Assembly (NCBI GenBank): GCA_905233845.1
Contig: CAJOFH010000017.1
Location: 1 to 64,000, forward strand
Reading direction: 5' to 3'
DNA length: 64,000 nucleotides
Origin: an uncultured Muribaculaceae bacterium
GTDB taxonomy: Bacteria > Bacteroidota > Bacteroidia > Bacteroidales > Muribaculaceae
Position numbers and translations under genes: made by a program. A model generated the notes under the pieces. It was not told the DNA's origin. It made no database searches and saw only the letters and a program-made list of their open reading frames with translations. Below, one piece after another: positions 7,725 through 17,310 of this stretch (positions within the stretch are counted from its first letter, which is position 1; each line of letters opens with the position of its first letter).

Positions 7725-9950
7725 TTAAATATTTATTCTTAAAGTAGCTCCAAGCATTCTCCCACGGCCTCGCTGCAGGAACTCGTGGCTTATCGACACG
7801 AAGTAAAATGTGTTGTAGCGCGTGCCAGTGAGGTTCTGCCCCCACAGTTGCAGCGAGTAGTGCTTTCCAGCAAGTGTTATGCTGCTTCCAAGCAGAGCGT
7901 AGAATGGTTGCTTCAGCAAGTTGGTCTCGTTCCAATAGATTCCACCCGTACCCTTGAGGCTGGCATCTAGTGTGATGCTTTGCGCCCAGTCACTTCCGCC
8001 TTTTATATTATAGGTGTAGAACGCTTGGGCAAAGAGGGTGTGAGTGGGGCTGTAGGGCACCAGTTTGTCTTTGTAATCGGCTTTGCCGTCGTTGTGCTCC
8101 ACAAACCGAGCATCGCAGTAGCCATAGCTCAAATTCACCCCCAGGTCATCGGTAATGAGAATGTTCATGCTTGCCTCAGCGCCCAAGCTGCGGGTTTTGC
8201 CGGCGTTGGTCATGATGCGGCCTGTGGTTGTGCCGTCGGGGAAAATGGTCATCTGGCGGTCACGGCAGTCGATGTAGAATAGTGCCAAGTCGCCTTTGAA
8301 TCGGTGGTTTCCGCTCTCAAAATGACCACCAATCTCGTAGTTCCACGCCTTCTCGGGTTTGTAGCCCACGATGTCATTGATGTCGTAAGTGGCGCCAATT
8401 CCTAAGATGCCCATGAGCCGTTGCTGAAGCACGTCGCTGAACATCTGAGTGTTGAAACCTCCAGCTTTGTAGCCCTTGCTCACGCTTGCGTAGATGCTGC
8501 TCTTGCCAGCTGTGGGAAGATGATAGGTTACTGAGAACTTAGGCAACAGTTCAGTGAAATGTTTGCTCAAGCTGCCGCCGTCGTCAATGTTTATGTTCTC
8601 GCTGTGATAGACTCCACCAGTAACAGATTCTATCACTTGATAGCCAGTGTGGGTCTCACTATGATAGTTAAGCGAAGCATGCTCATAGTCGAGGCGCAGT
8701 CCGGCTGTGAAAGTGAACCGATGCCAGTCAAAGCTTGACTGATGGTATATTGCCATGCCCCAAGTGGGATTAGTGAAATTGCTGCCAAGTATAAAGCTGC
8801 GTTCGTTCCATACCACAGGGTAGTAGGGGTTGACGTTGTTGATGTGATCCTCGATTAGGGCTTTTATGCCTATTTCCTTGAAAGTGACGGGGGCATCCAT
8901 GCGATAACGACGATAGAAGCCGAATGCTCCCACAAGCCACTTGTAAGCATTGCCGTCTTTGCCACGAGCCACCAAGTCTTGTGTTACGGCATGCTCACGG
9001 CGTGCTTGAGTCAGGGTGAAGTAGGGTAGTGGTGTGAAATCTTGGTCGAGCGTCATGTTGTCGTCGATGTACTGGTAACTGGTGATGCTCGAGAGTGACC
9101 AATGGTCAAAGCGCTTGGTAATCGTTAGTCCATCCATCACGCTTGTGCGGCGGTAGAAGCAGGTGTCATTGTAGGATATTTGCCCAGTCTCCACCCACTC
9201 GTAGGGATAACCGCCCTGACGGCTTATGGAACCACTCAACGTGTTGCTCAATGTTAGTGACGATGATGGCTGCCACACCAACTTGAGGCGTCCTGTGCCT
9301 TGTCGCTCCCAGTCACACTTCTTGCCGTTAAATTCGTTCTTGTATTGTCCTCTTGTTGAGGTGTAATAGATACCGCCAGCAATACCCATCTTCTCGTTAA
9401 TGCGAGCATAGTGGCTCGCGCCGAGTTTGAGGTTCATGTGCGATGCCATCTCGGCGATAATACGCGTGCCTTGCCACTGCATGGGCGAGAGGGTGTAAAC
9501 GTTCATCAGTCCGCCCATAGTGTTGCGGCCGTAGAGAGTGCTTTGCGGTCCGCGCAGCATCTCCACTCTTGATATGTCAACAATGTCAAAATCATAGTTC
9601 TCTTTGCACATCACTGGCACATTGTCGATGTTCAGTCCCATCGATGGCTGGTCGATGCGTGCTCCCAGGCCACGAACATAGATGGTCGAAGTCATGCGAC
9701 TGCCATAGTCGGGCAGGAAGAAATTGGGCACAAGGTCGCTCGCGCCGCGCACCGTAACAATGCCATTTCGCTCCACATCACGCTTGCCAAGCACTGTTGA
9801 TGATGTGGTGAGGTCGATGTCTGCGCCCTGCTTGATGGCAGTGACGCTCACCTCGCCTAGTGTCACAGTGTCGATAGCGGCCTCATTGTCGGTCGCCCAC
9901 ATCGGCAAAGTTGAGAATATAATAGTTAATATGAACAGCAGTTTTTTCAC
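7725..9950 (-). CDS. TonB-dependent outer-membrane receptor
   Basis: A 741-residue outer-membrane receptor that imports a bound ligand using TonB energy. After a signal peptide (MKKLLFILTIIFSTLPMWA) come a TonB-box-like VTLGEVSVTA, a plug domain (IYVRGLGARIDQPSMGLNID, VEMLRGPQSTLYGRNTMGG) and a beta barrel ending in the aromatic/hydrophobic LGATLRINI. It lacks the N-terminal carboxypeptidase-like domain of SusC proteins, so it resembles siderophore/cobalamin-type receptors; the substrate is unknown. The start codon is GTG at 9950, needed to keep the signal peptide, and a -7 box ends only five bases before it. Confidence 0.92.
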   Translation of the reverse strand: MKKLLFILTIIFSTLPMWATDNEAAIDTVTLGEVSVTAIKQGADIDLTTSSTVLGKRDVERNGIVTVRGASDLVPNFFLPDYGSRMTSTIYVRGLGARIDQPSMGLNIDNVPVMCKENYDFDIVDISRVEMLRGPQSTLYGRNTMGGLMNVYTLSPMQWQGTRIIAEMASHMNLKLGASHYARINEKMGIAGGIYYTSTRGQYKNEFNGKKCDWERQGTGRLKLVWQPSSSLTLSNTLSGSISRQGGYPYEWVETGQISYNDTCFYRRTSVMDGLTITKRFDHWSLSSITSYQYIDDNMTLDQDFTPLPYFTLTQARREHAVTQDLVARGKDGNAYKWLVGAFGFYRRYRMDAPVTFKEIGIKALIEDHINNVNPYYPVVWNERSFILGSNFTNPTWGMAIYHQSSFDWHRFTFTAGLRLDYEHASLNYHSETHTGYQVIESVTGGVYHSENINIDDGGSLSKHFTELLPKFSVTYHLPTAGKSSIYASVSKGYKAGGFNTQMFSDVLQQRLMGILGIGATYDINDIVGYKPEKAWNYEIGGHFESGNHRFKGDLALFYIDCRDRQMTIFPDGTTTGRIMTNAGKTRSLGAEASMNILITDDLGVNLSYGYCDARFVEHNDGKADYKDKLVPYSPTHTLFAQAFYTYNIKGGSDWAQSITLDASLKGTGGIYWNETNLLKQPFYALLGSSITLAGKHYSLQLWGQNLTGTRYNTFYFVSISHEFLQRGRGRMLGATLRINI

Positions 9951-9955
9951 AGTTG

Positions 9956-9986
9956 CAAAGTTACATCAATTCCCCAAAACCAGCAA
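9956..9986 (-). promoter_or_regulatory. Promoter abutting the TonB receptor start
   Basis: On the minus strand TTG (9984-9986) and TAACTTTG (9956-9963) are 20 bases apart. The -7 box ends five bases before the GTG start, which leaves little or no 5' leader. Confidence 0.55.
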
Positions 9987-10105
9987 TCACTACATGTAGT
10001 GATAAAATAGTGAGGAATGTCCACTTCACCCAGCCTGTTATCATGAACAAAAAGAAAAGTCTCGGATATTTCTTATGAAATGAATTACCTTTAGAAAAAA
10101 AGCCT

Positions 10106-10113
10106 TAACTTTG
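10106..10113 (+). promoter_or_regulatory. -7 box (TAACTTTG) abutting the DUF3667 gene
   Basis: TAACTTTG ends six bases before the ATG at 10120. The TTG at 10111 that could be taken as a start codon is part of this box. No clear -33 element. Confidence 0.5.
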
Positions 10114-10119
10114 CAAATC

Positions 10120-11091
10120 ATGGATATTAAGTCGGCATATACTCGTTTCAGGCAATGGCAGCTCGATCCGTTTAATTATAAGGTCAGCTCTCGGGAGTTG
10201 CACCATTGCAATAATTGCGGTAACGACTTCGTGGGTAATTTTTGTCCCATCTGTTCACAAAAGGAGAATGTGGGTCGCATCACCTGGAAAAGCGTGTTCT
10301 TGAACATTGCCCTGTTATGGGGGTTGCATGACCGTTCGTTGTTATACTCGTTGGTACAACTTTTTTTGCGTCCTGGTTATTTCATCAGTGATTACATCAG
10401 CGGCAAGCGATTGGTGAGTTTCCCGCCTGTGAAGATGCTGGCAATTATCGCATTGCTGGGTATTCTCGTCGATAAAATGACAGGTGCGGGTGATGACGTC
10501 GGTGTGTTTAATTCCGATTTTGATTTCACGGGTGATAAAATGTTGTTCCTTGACAATGCTTTGGAGTGGATGAATACCCACCCCGATTTGATGTCTATGA
10601 TTATGCTATCCTACCTCATTATCCCCAACTATTTCATTTTCCGATTTGCGTCACGTAACACTTACCACACCCTGCCACAGGGCTTTTTCATTCAAGTGTT
10701 CAGTTCGGTAGCATTTCTGATATTAAATATGTTATATGATATCACATCGATGGGTGCAATAGTGTTTACTCTTGGGGGGATTCTTCTTTATTTCACTTAT
10801 AAGCAGCTCTTCGGTTACGGCATTTGGGGAACACTGTGGCGTTTAATTGCCACATTGACAGCTGGTGTTCTATTGGCTTCGATTATGTTATGGGCCGACT
10901 TTTGTATTCACCTGTTTAACGCTGGTCAATCCGAAACAGCTCAAGGATTCATCCTCTTTGACGTGATTACATTAATAGTATTTATTATAATTTTGTGGGT
11001 CAGCTACCGAATCAGCAAACCTCGCCCTCCGAAACGTGAGCCTGAACCTGATACTTCAGAGCCTGAATCGGATAAACCTGCTTCATTGTAA
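10120..11091 (+). CDS. DUF3667 family membrane protein
   Basis: A roughly 323-residue protein with an N-terminal zinc ribbon (HHCNNCGNDFVGNFCPICSQ) and then a membrane domain with about five helices, ending in a proline/glutamate-rich cytoplasmic tail. The CxNCG...G.FCP.CxQ start followed by helices is the DUF3667 signature in Bacteroidetes; the function is unknown. I start it at ATG 10120, because the upstream TTG in the same frame is inside the promoter box. It is a single-gene unit divergent from the TonB receptor. Confidence 0.8.
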   Translation: MDIKSAYTRFRQWQLDPFNYKVSSRELHHCNNCGNDFVGNFCPICSQKENVGRITWKSVFLNIALLWGLHDRSLLYSLVQLFLRPGYFISDYISGKRLVSFPPVKMLAIIALLGILVDKMTGAGDDVGVFNSDFDFTGDKMLFLDNALEWMNTHPDLMSMIMLSYLIIPNYFIFRFASRNTYHTLPQGFFIQVFSSVAFLILNMLYDITSMGAIVFTLGGILLYFTYKQLFGYGIWGTLWRLIATLTAGVLLASIMLWADFCIHLFNAGQSETAQGFILFDVITLIVFIIILWVSYRISKPRPPKREPEPDTSEPESDKPASL

Positions 11092-11158
11092 CAAGAACTG
11101 CAGAGGCGACAGTTCATATATACAATATTTTGTGACATAAATCTTAAAACAAAACAAT

Positions 11159-13921
11159 ATGATTAAAAAATTAGTAATTGCGGTAATGTTGTTGGTGTCA
11201 ATTCAGGCTTGGGGCAATCCAATAGACTGGAATCAAGCCGAAAAGCTGGCAACACAGTTCGCACAAAGTGATGTTCAGTGGAATCGTGTGGCTCGAAATG
11301 GAGTCATTTCTGGGAATGGCAATGCGTTACTTTATGTGCTTAATCGAGACGATGGCAATGGCTTTGTCATTGTTGCTGGTGATGATGCCGCAATACCAAT
11401 TCTGGGGTATTCTTCCGAAGGCGCTTTCAGTTATGACAACATGCCCGACAACTTACGTCAGTGGATGCTACTCAGCGAGCGATACGTTGAGGTGTGCGCC
11501 AGTCGGCAAGGAACAGCTCATACTGCCCAGCATGGCGAACCTGTTGTCGCGCCACTACTTGGCGACATCTTGTGGGGGCAAGGTTCTCCCTATAATGATT
11601 TGTGTCCCACTTATGACGGTGGAACTCACTACTATGTGGGTTGTGTCGCCACGGCAGTGACACAAATAATGCGTCTTCACAGCTATCCCGAGCATGGCAC
11701 TGGCAGTAAAACTATTACCGTAAATGGGCAGTCTGTGACTGCCGACTTTGGCAACACTACCTACGATTGGAACAACATGCTTCCATCCTATGAAGACGTG
11801 AATTATACCTCGGCGCAAAGCACTGCTGTTGCAACACTGGCGGCCCACTTTGGCGTCGCTGTTGATATGGAATATCAGCCAGCTGGCAGTGGCGCACACT
11901 CAATGGCTGTCCCTCATGCGTTGCGTGAGTTCTTTAATTACGATCAGGCTGTGACAATGCGCAAGCGTGACTATTACAGCACTGATGAGTGGTTGCAACT
12001 AATCAAGGCTGAACTTGACCAAGGTCGCCCTGTTTATTATGCAGCATCAAGCGAGACAGGCAGCAGTGGTCACGCTTTTGTGTGCGATGGATATGACTCC
12101 CAGGATTATGTTCACATTAATTGGGGGTGGTATGGAACCAGTAACGGATATTTCCTTGTGAGCCATCTTGATCCTGATGATTTAGGTGTTGGTGGCGGTA
12201 CTGGTGGCTATAATCTTGACCAGGAAATTATTACTGGCATTCAGCCGCCCATTAGTGGCACCAGCTATGAGCGTCCACTCTACAACTCGCTGAGCATGCG
12301 CCTAATCACGCAAGATGCGTCAACGTTCAACGTGCTGGTAACAGTTGAGAACTACGATACCAAACCCTTCACAGGAGAAATTGGAGTGGCATTGGTAAGA
12401 GATAATAATATTGTCAAGGTGCTGAAAGCTGAGCAACGCAACATCGCGGGATTTGACGGCTCTCACACAGGTCTTTTGGCGATGGCATCAATATACGACA
12501 TTCCCAAGCAAGTGGGTAATGGCGTGCCCGATGGTGATGCCACAGTGTGGATGGCATTCCGTGAAGATAGCAACTCGCAGTGGCAGCTTATGCGATATTG
12601 CCGTGGGCGTGACAGCCGCAACAAGCCATATGTTGGATTCTTTACTACCTCAGTGGCTAATGGTCGAATCCTAACGGTTGACGACAGTGGAGAGCACCCC
12701 GATGTAGATGTTCTCTCGCCATTGGAGCCCGAAGGCGAGGTTTATGCGTGTGGCGCGGCACTTTTCAACCTACATCTGCGCAACAATAGTCCCGCAGTGC
12801 GATTGCGCAACATTGTGGTTCGTTTCACTAGCACTGCCGACGAGAACATCTCTTTCGACTTTGAGAATGCAGTAAACGTTTATGATGCTGTTGAAGAGAC
12901 TGTTCCCTTGCTTGTAAATCTTGGTGAAGAGCTTACGAGTGGCGAGTATCGACTCACTGTCTTTGAGAAGGGGTTTGAAGATTGTCCTTTTGTGCTCACT
13001 CAGGGTGGGGGCCTTGTGAATGTGCTTCCTCAAGCATCGACACCGGTTATGCGTCTTACTGAAGCTGTGCAGTGGCGCCGTGCCGATTCGCAAGAAATCA
13101 TAAATCAGGGCGACAACATCTATTTCGCACTCAACAGTCGCAATTATGGCAGCTCAGGCAACGTTGGGGTGATTCTTAATCTTGAGGATGTAAACGACCC
13201 CACAAAGCGATATATTTATCAGCAAAGCAATGCCACAGTTGAGACTGGTGAGGCTAAAGTGTTTACATTTTACCGCAAACTGCCTGTCGATCCCGGCACT
13301 TATCGTGTTGTGGTGAGCTATGTTACCGATGATGGAAGAATCACCGATGATATCAATAATGACCGCTATCCAGTGATAATTACTGTGGGAGAGGCAAGCG
13401 ACATTTTCCTAAATGCCGTTTCCATCGACTTGCCCAATTTTGTTGTCAAGGGTGAGCGATTGCAAGGAAGTGTGACTTTGAGCGCACCAACCGACCACAA
13501 TGGATATGTATATGTGCGCATGCGTCAGTACACGCTCACTAATGGTGGAATCCTTTACATGGGCAACCAGTCGATTCCTGCTGGACAAGAACGCACCATA
13601 AACTTTTCAAGCGTCATAGACTTTGAGCCGGGGCGTTACCTGATTATGGTTGAAGCACGGCATGGAAATGTTTATGGAACAATAGGAAACTATGCTAATT
13701 GCTACAAACTCATTGATGTGGTCACCGAACCACCTGTTGAGCCCGTAAGTGGTGATGTCAACGGCGATGGCATTGTCACAGCGGCTGATGTCACAGCGCT
13801 TTACAACTACATACTAAATGGTGATACATCGGCCATTGTCAATGGAGACCAAGATAATGACGGAGAAATCACTGCGAGTGACGTGACACGCGTTTACAAC
13901 ATCCTTTTGGGAAATGAGTGA
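11159..13921 (+). CDS. Secreted C10 (streptopain-like) cysteine protease with dockerin-like C-terminus
   Basis: A 920-residue secreted cysteine protease of family C10. It has a signal peptide (to about residue 19), a Spi-type propeptide (NGFVIVAGDDAAIPILGYS), and a catalytic domain with Cys162 in YVGCVATAVTQIM and His305 in GSSGHAFVCDGYD followed by NWGWYG. Several beta-sandwich domains follow. The last 60 residues hold two calcium-loop repeats of dockerin type (GDVNGDGIVTAADVTALYNY and GDQDNDGEITASDVTRVYN). The S8 protease at 50.7 kb ends the same way. It probably digests host or dietary protein at the surface; the role of the dockerin-like end here is not known. Confidence 0.9.
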   Translation: MIKKLVIAVMLLVSIQAWGNPIDWNQAEKLATQFAQSDVQWNRVARNGVISGNGNALLYVLNRDDGNGFVIVAGDDAAIPILGYSSEGAFSYDNMPDNLRQWMLLSERYVEVCASRQGTAHTAQHGEPVVAPLLGDILWGQGSPYNDLCPTYDGGTHYYVGCVATAVTQIMRLHSYPEHGTGSKTITVNGQSVTADFGNTTYDWNNMLPSYEDVNYTSAQSTAVATLAAHFGVAVDMEYQPAGSGAHSMAVPHALREFFNYDQAVTMRKRDYYSTDEWLQLIKAELDQGRPVYYAASSETGSSGHAFVCDGYDSQDYVHINWGWYGTSNGYFLVSHLDPDDLGVGGGTGGYNLDQEIITGIQPPISGTSYERPLYNSLSMRLITQDASTFNVLVTVENYDTKPFTGEIGVALVRDNNIVKVLKAEQRNIAGFDGSHTGLLAMASIYDIPKQVGNGVPDGDATVWMAFREDSNSQWQLMRYCRGRDSRNKPYVGFFTTSVANGRILTVDDSGEHPDVDVLSPLEPEGEVYACGAALFNLHLRNNSPAVRLRNIVVRFTSTADENISFDFENAVNVYDAVEETVPLLVNLGEELTSGEYRLTVFEKGFEDCPFVLTQGGGLVNVLPQASTPVMRLTEAVQWRRADSQEIINQGDNIYFALNSRNYGSSGNVGVILNLEDVNDPTKRYIYQQSNATVETGEAKVFTFYRKLPVDPGTYRVVVSYVTDDGRITDDINNDRYPVIITVGEASDIFLNAVSIDLPNFVVKGERLQGSVTLSAPTDHNGYVYVRMRQYTLTNGGILYMGNQSIPAGQERTINFSSVIDFEPGRYLIMVEARHGNVYGTIGNYANCYKLIDVVTEPPVEPVSGDVNGDGIVTAADVTALYNYILNGDTSAIVNGDQDNDGEITASDVTRVYNILLGNE

Positions 13922-13951
13922 TATTTCACAAAAATATTATTATGATTAAAA

Positions 13952-13976
13952 AAGGACGGCTGCTGTGGCCGTCCTT
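13952..13976. terminator. Bidirectional hairpin terminator
   Basis: AAGGACGGC (13952-13960) and GCCGTCCTT (13968-13976) form a 9-bp GC-rich stem between the convergent C10 protease and SH3-protein genes, with A-rich sequence before and T/A-rich after. Confidence 0.75.
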
Positions 13977-13999
13977 AATTATGTGATTGAGATTTGGGT

Positions 14000-14515
14000 T
14001 TAAAGATGTTGTGAGATGCGGTTGCGATAAACGTAGCCCAGATAGTTCATGTATTCATCGTAGACCTCAACCCATTTAGATTTAGGGTCAGCATTGAAGA
14101 ATACAGTGGTACCTACTTCGAGACGACAGACAATGCTATAATTAGTGCCTGGTCCTTTGCGCACATTCACATAGTCGTCCTCGGGGTCAACGATGTAGCC
14201 TTGCTCAAATCCAGTTAGGTCATCGTCCTCAACATCGTCGGCTTCAACTCTCACAATGCGACTGGTGTGCATGTAGCCCATAAAGCTTGAGCTGCTGCCG
14301 TCGGAGTACACTTTGCTCCATCCGTTTTTCAACGGAGTGTAATACAGATACTCGCCCGATGCATATTCCCTTAAGATTTCAGCATTGGTGGATGCGGCGG
14401 CGCGAACGAAGGTGTACCCATCAGGGTCTGACACATAGCCATAATACTTCTGAGCATCAACAGTTATAAACGATGCCAAGATGGCTAACAATGCAATTGT
14501 AAATAATTTCTTCAT
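14000..14515 (-). CDS. Secreted protein with two SH3b domains
   Basis: A 171-residue exported protein with a signal peptide ending near VDAQ and two bacterial SH3 domains: YGYVSDPDGYTFVRAAASTN...GWSKVYSDG and GYIVDPEDDYVNVRKGPGTN...WVEVYD. An acidic linker (EADDVEDDDL) separates them. Such domains often bind cell-wall peptides or other proteins. A full promoter lies about 110 bases upstream (14624-14655). It is a lone gene facing the C10 protease; the ligand is unknown. Confidence 0.82.
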   Translation of the reverse strand: MKKLFTIALLAILASFITVDAQKYYGYVSDPDGYTFVRAAASTNAEILREYASGEYLYYTPLKNGWSKVYSDGSSSSFMGYMHTSRIVRVEADDVEDDDLTGFEQGYIVDPEDDYVNVRKGPGTNYSIVCRLEVGTTVFFNADPKSKWVEVYDEYMNYLGYVYRNRISQHL

Positions 14516-14623
14516 GTTCTCTTGTTGTTAAGTAATTATTGTTATTTGATAAATTAACGATAAATGATTATTACTCAGTTAAGAGTTTGTTTATACTGTA
14601 TCTATGATTGATAGGAATTGTGA

Positions 14624-14655
14624 CAAAATTACAAATATCATTTCAATTCGCCAAA
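14624..14655 (-). promoter_or_regulatory. Promoter of the SH3 protein
   Basis: On the minus strand TTTG (14652-14655) and TAATTTTG (14624-14631) are 20 bases apart. The implied leader is about 105 bases. Confidence 0.55.
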
Positions 14656-14740
14656 TATATATACTAAAAGAGTGGATTATTACAAAATACATTTTATTTC
14701 TGGCGAATTATGCTTTTTGCATTATGCGTTGTTCATAAAG

Positions 14741-16837
14741 TTAGCTAATCATTCCCCAGTTGGTGTCACGTGAGAAGAGGAAGCGCATGTGGCGCTGGAG
14801 CATTTGTCCGTCGGGGGTGGTGAGGTCGAAATCGTTGTCAAGGATGCGTTGCGCCTCATCGCGGGCAGCTTGTAGCACCATACCGTCGCTGGCAAGGTTG
14901 GCAATGCGCAAGTTAAATGCCACACCGCTCTGTTGAGTGCCCTCCATGTCGCCGGGCCCGCGAAGCTTCATGTCTTCCTCGGCAACAACAAAACCGTCGT
15001 TGGTTTGTGTCATCACCTCCAGACGGTGGCGAGTCTCTTTCGACAACTTGTATTTCGACATCAGGATGCAGTAGCTTTGGTCTGCGCCACGACCCACACG
15101 TCCGCGTAGTTGATGCAGCTGCGAGAGTCCAAACCGCTCAGCATTCTCTATGACCATCACGCTGGCGTTGGGAACGTTAACACCCACTTCAATCACAGTG
15201 GTCGAAACCAGGATGTGCGCTTTGCCACTGGCAAATAGTCCCATCTGATAGTCCTTTTCGCTGGGTTTCATTTTGCCGTGAACGTATGCAACTCGATAGC
15301 TTGGGAAGTTTTCGCGAATGATTTCATAACCTTCCTCCAATGCTCGCAAATCAAGTTTCTCGTTATCTTCGATAAGAGGATAGACAATATAGCATTGCCG
15401 ACCCTTTTTGAGCTCTTGTCCTATGAAGTGGTAAACCGCCATGTGATTATTCTCATAGCGAAGAACTGTGGTGACGGGTTTGCGTCCTGGTGGCAATTCG
15501 TCGATTATACTAACGTCGAGGTCGCCATAGACAGTCATGGCGAGGGTGCGAGGGATGGGTGTTGCCGTCATTACCAATACATGGGGCGGCATGGTGTTTT
15601 TACGCCACAACTTGGCACGCTGAGCCACTCCAAAGCGATGTTGCTCGTCAATAATAGCGAGTCCCAAATTTTTGAACTGGACAGTGTCCTCAATCAAAGC
15701 ATGAGTGCCTATTAGAATATTTAGTTCTCCACTCATTAACTGCTCGTGAATCTTGTCGCGTTCTTTCTTGCGAGTAGAACCAGTTAGTAATGCGGCCTTA
15801 AGCCCTACTGCTTGAGCCATCTCACTGATGGTATCAAAATGCTGAGTAGCAAGTATCTCGGTGGGAGCCATTATGCACGCTTGGTATCCGTTGTCAGCAG
15901 CCAGTAGCATTGTCATAAATGCCACAATAGTCTTGCCACTGCCCACATCGCCTTGCAGCAGACGGTTCATCTGCTTGCCGCTGCGCATGTCATGGTGCAT
16001 CTCCTTAATCACCCGTTTTTGTGCTCCAGTTAGCGGGAATTTCAAGTAGTTTTTATAGAAACTGTTGAAATGCTCACCCACGTGAGCAAACACATGTCCC
16101 GGCACTTGAGCATTGCGTCCCTTGATATACTTGAGGATGTTCATCTGCAAGAATAACAGCTCTTCAAATTTCAAACGACGCTGAGCTTGTTGCAGCTGCG
16201 GGATGCCTTGTGGAGTGTGTATGTTGAAAAGCGCCTCTTTTAAAGGCATGAGCTTGTATTTGTCGATGATGGATTGCGGCAATGTCTCGCGAATGCTTTG
16301 GAACAGCTGATGTTCAAGCAGTGTCTTGACGATTTTTTGCATGGCGCGAGTGGTGAACGAGCGGTTGTGCATCTTCTCGGTTAAGGTGTACACGCCCACC
16401 AGGCCGCGGCTCAGTGCCTCGGGTTTGTAAGGGTCTATCTCGGGATGCGCGATGTTGTAATGGTTCTTATAAATAGTTGGCTTACCAAACAGGATATACT
16501 CTTTGCCTGGGTGATAGTTCTCCATGATATATTTCACACGGTTAAACCAAACTATCTCGATGGTTCCAGTGCCATCAGTGAAAAGAGCGTTTAGACGGCG
16601 TTTGGCACCCTCGCCCTGAGGGGTGAACGATATGAAGTGCCCTTTGAGCTGAATATAGGGCATCTCGCCCTGCATCTCGCTGATTTTGTGGATGGTGGAA
16701 CGGTCGATATAACGGAATGGGAAATTATAGAGCAAGTCATAAAACGAGTGTATGTCAAGCTCTTTTCCCAGCAGTTCAGCACGTCTTGGCCCCACTCCTG
16801 GCAAGAATTTTATATCGGTTTTAGCAAGCAGTTCCAT
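14741..16837 (-). CDS. recG: ATP-dependent DNA helicase RecG
   Basis: A 698-residue branch-migration helicase that remodels stalled replication forks and Holliday junctions. The wedge/OB domain is at about residues 50-150. The helicase core shows Walker A GDVGSGKT, motif II DEQHRFGV, TATPIPRT, and in the second RecA domain STTVIEVGVNVPNAS and QLRGRVGRG. The length is that of a full RecG. The gene follows the DUF1810 gene by 8 bp on the same strand and ispD precedes both, suggesting one transcription unit. Confidence 0.97.
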   Translation of the reverse strand: MELLAKTDIKFLPGVGPRRAELLGKELDIHSFYDLLYNFPFRYIDRSTIHKISEMQGEMPYIQLKGHFISFTPQGEGAKRRLNALFTDGTGTIEIVWFNRVKYIMENYHPGKEYILFGKPTIYKNHYNIAHPEIDPYKPEALSRGLVGVYTLTEKMHNRSFTTRAMQKIVKTLLEHQLFQSIRETLPQSIIDKYKLMPLKEALFNIHTPQGIPQLQQAQRRLKFEELLFLQMNILKYIKGRNAQVPGHVFAHVGEHFNSFYKNYLKFPLTGAQKRVIKEMHHDMRSGKQMNRLLQGDVGSGKTIVAFMTMLLAADNGYQACIMAPTEILATQHFDTISEMAQAVGLKAALLTGSTRKKERDKIHEQLMSGELNILIGTHALIEDTVQFKNLGLAIIDEQHRFGVAQRAKLWRKNTMPPHVLVMTATPIPRTLAMTVYGDLDVSIIDELPPGRKPVTTVLRYENNHMAVYHFIGQELKKGRQCYIVYPLIEDNEKLDLRALEEGYEIIRENFPSYRVAYVHGKMKPSEKDYQMGLFASGKAHILVSTTVIEVGVNVPNASVMVIENAERFGLSQLHQLRGRVGRGADQSYCILMSKYKLSKETRHRLEVMTQTNDGFVVAEEDMKLRGPGDMEGTQQSGVAFNLRIANLASDGMVLQAARDEAQRILDNDFDLTTPDGQMLQRHMRFLFSRDTNWGMIS

Positions 16838-16845
16838 TTGTGATG

Positions 16846-17289
16846 TTAAGAGGGTTGTTCTTTATTTAGCTTTTTGAGGGTTTTTCTACATCGCTCGCCT
16901 TTATAGAATGTGTCAAGAACTTGAGAAAAGATGTCATTGGGACTCACTGCATCAAAGAGAGTCATGCACGATTTCACTTTAGTGGCATTAATGTCTCCAA
17001 GGATGCTGATGGGCTGTTTGCCTCTATGCCCTAGGAGTGCTTGTGTAATCTCACGTAAGTGAGCGCCTAGTATAGGATGTTCAAGGTAAGCTTTTGCCTC
17101 TTCTTTACCTGTTATTCCATAATAAGTGGAAAACCGGCTGAAACCCAATCCGCGAAGTTGAGGAAAAATATACCAAATCCAGTGGGATGTCTTTTTGCCG
17201 TCGCGAATTTCGTTAAGTGCTTGTTGGTAGCCTGAATAAGTGGCATCCTGAGCTTCAATAAAGCGGTTGATATCGTTGTCGGGTAACAT
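16846..17289 (-). CDS. DUF1810 family protein
   Basis: A 147-residue cytoplasmic protein matching DUF1810: the conserved start FIEAQDATYSGYQQALNEI, the block SHWIWYIFPQLRGLG and later YYGITGKEEAKAYLEHPILG. The family is widespread in bacteria without an established activity. It lies between ispD and recG, with short gaps on either side. Confidence 0.88.
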   Translation of the reverse strand: MLPDNDINRFIEAQDATYSGYQQALNEIRDGKKTSHWIWYIFPQLRGLGFSRFSTYYGITGKEEAKAYLEHPILGAHLREITQALLGHRGKQPISILGDINATKVKSCMTLFDAVSPNDIFSQVLDTFYKGERCRKTLKKLNKEQPS

Positions 17290-17310
17290 ATTTATTTTAT
17301 CGTTTAAAGT

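Noticed and set aside
10111-10119. TTG at 10111 as the start of the DUF3667 gene
   Set aside because: The TTG is the last part of the TAACTTTG promoter box, so it would not be transcribed.
13738-13915. Evidence for a cellulosome from dockerin-like repeats
   Set aside because: No cohesin or scaffoldin is in the window, and such modules occur singly in Bacteroidales proteases.
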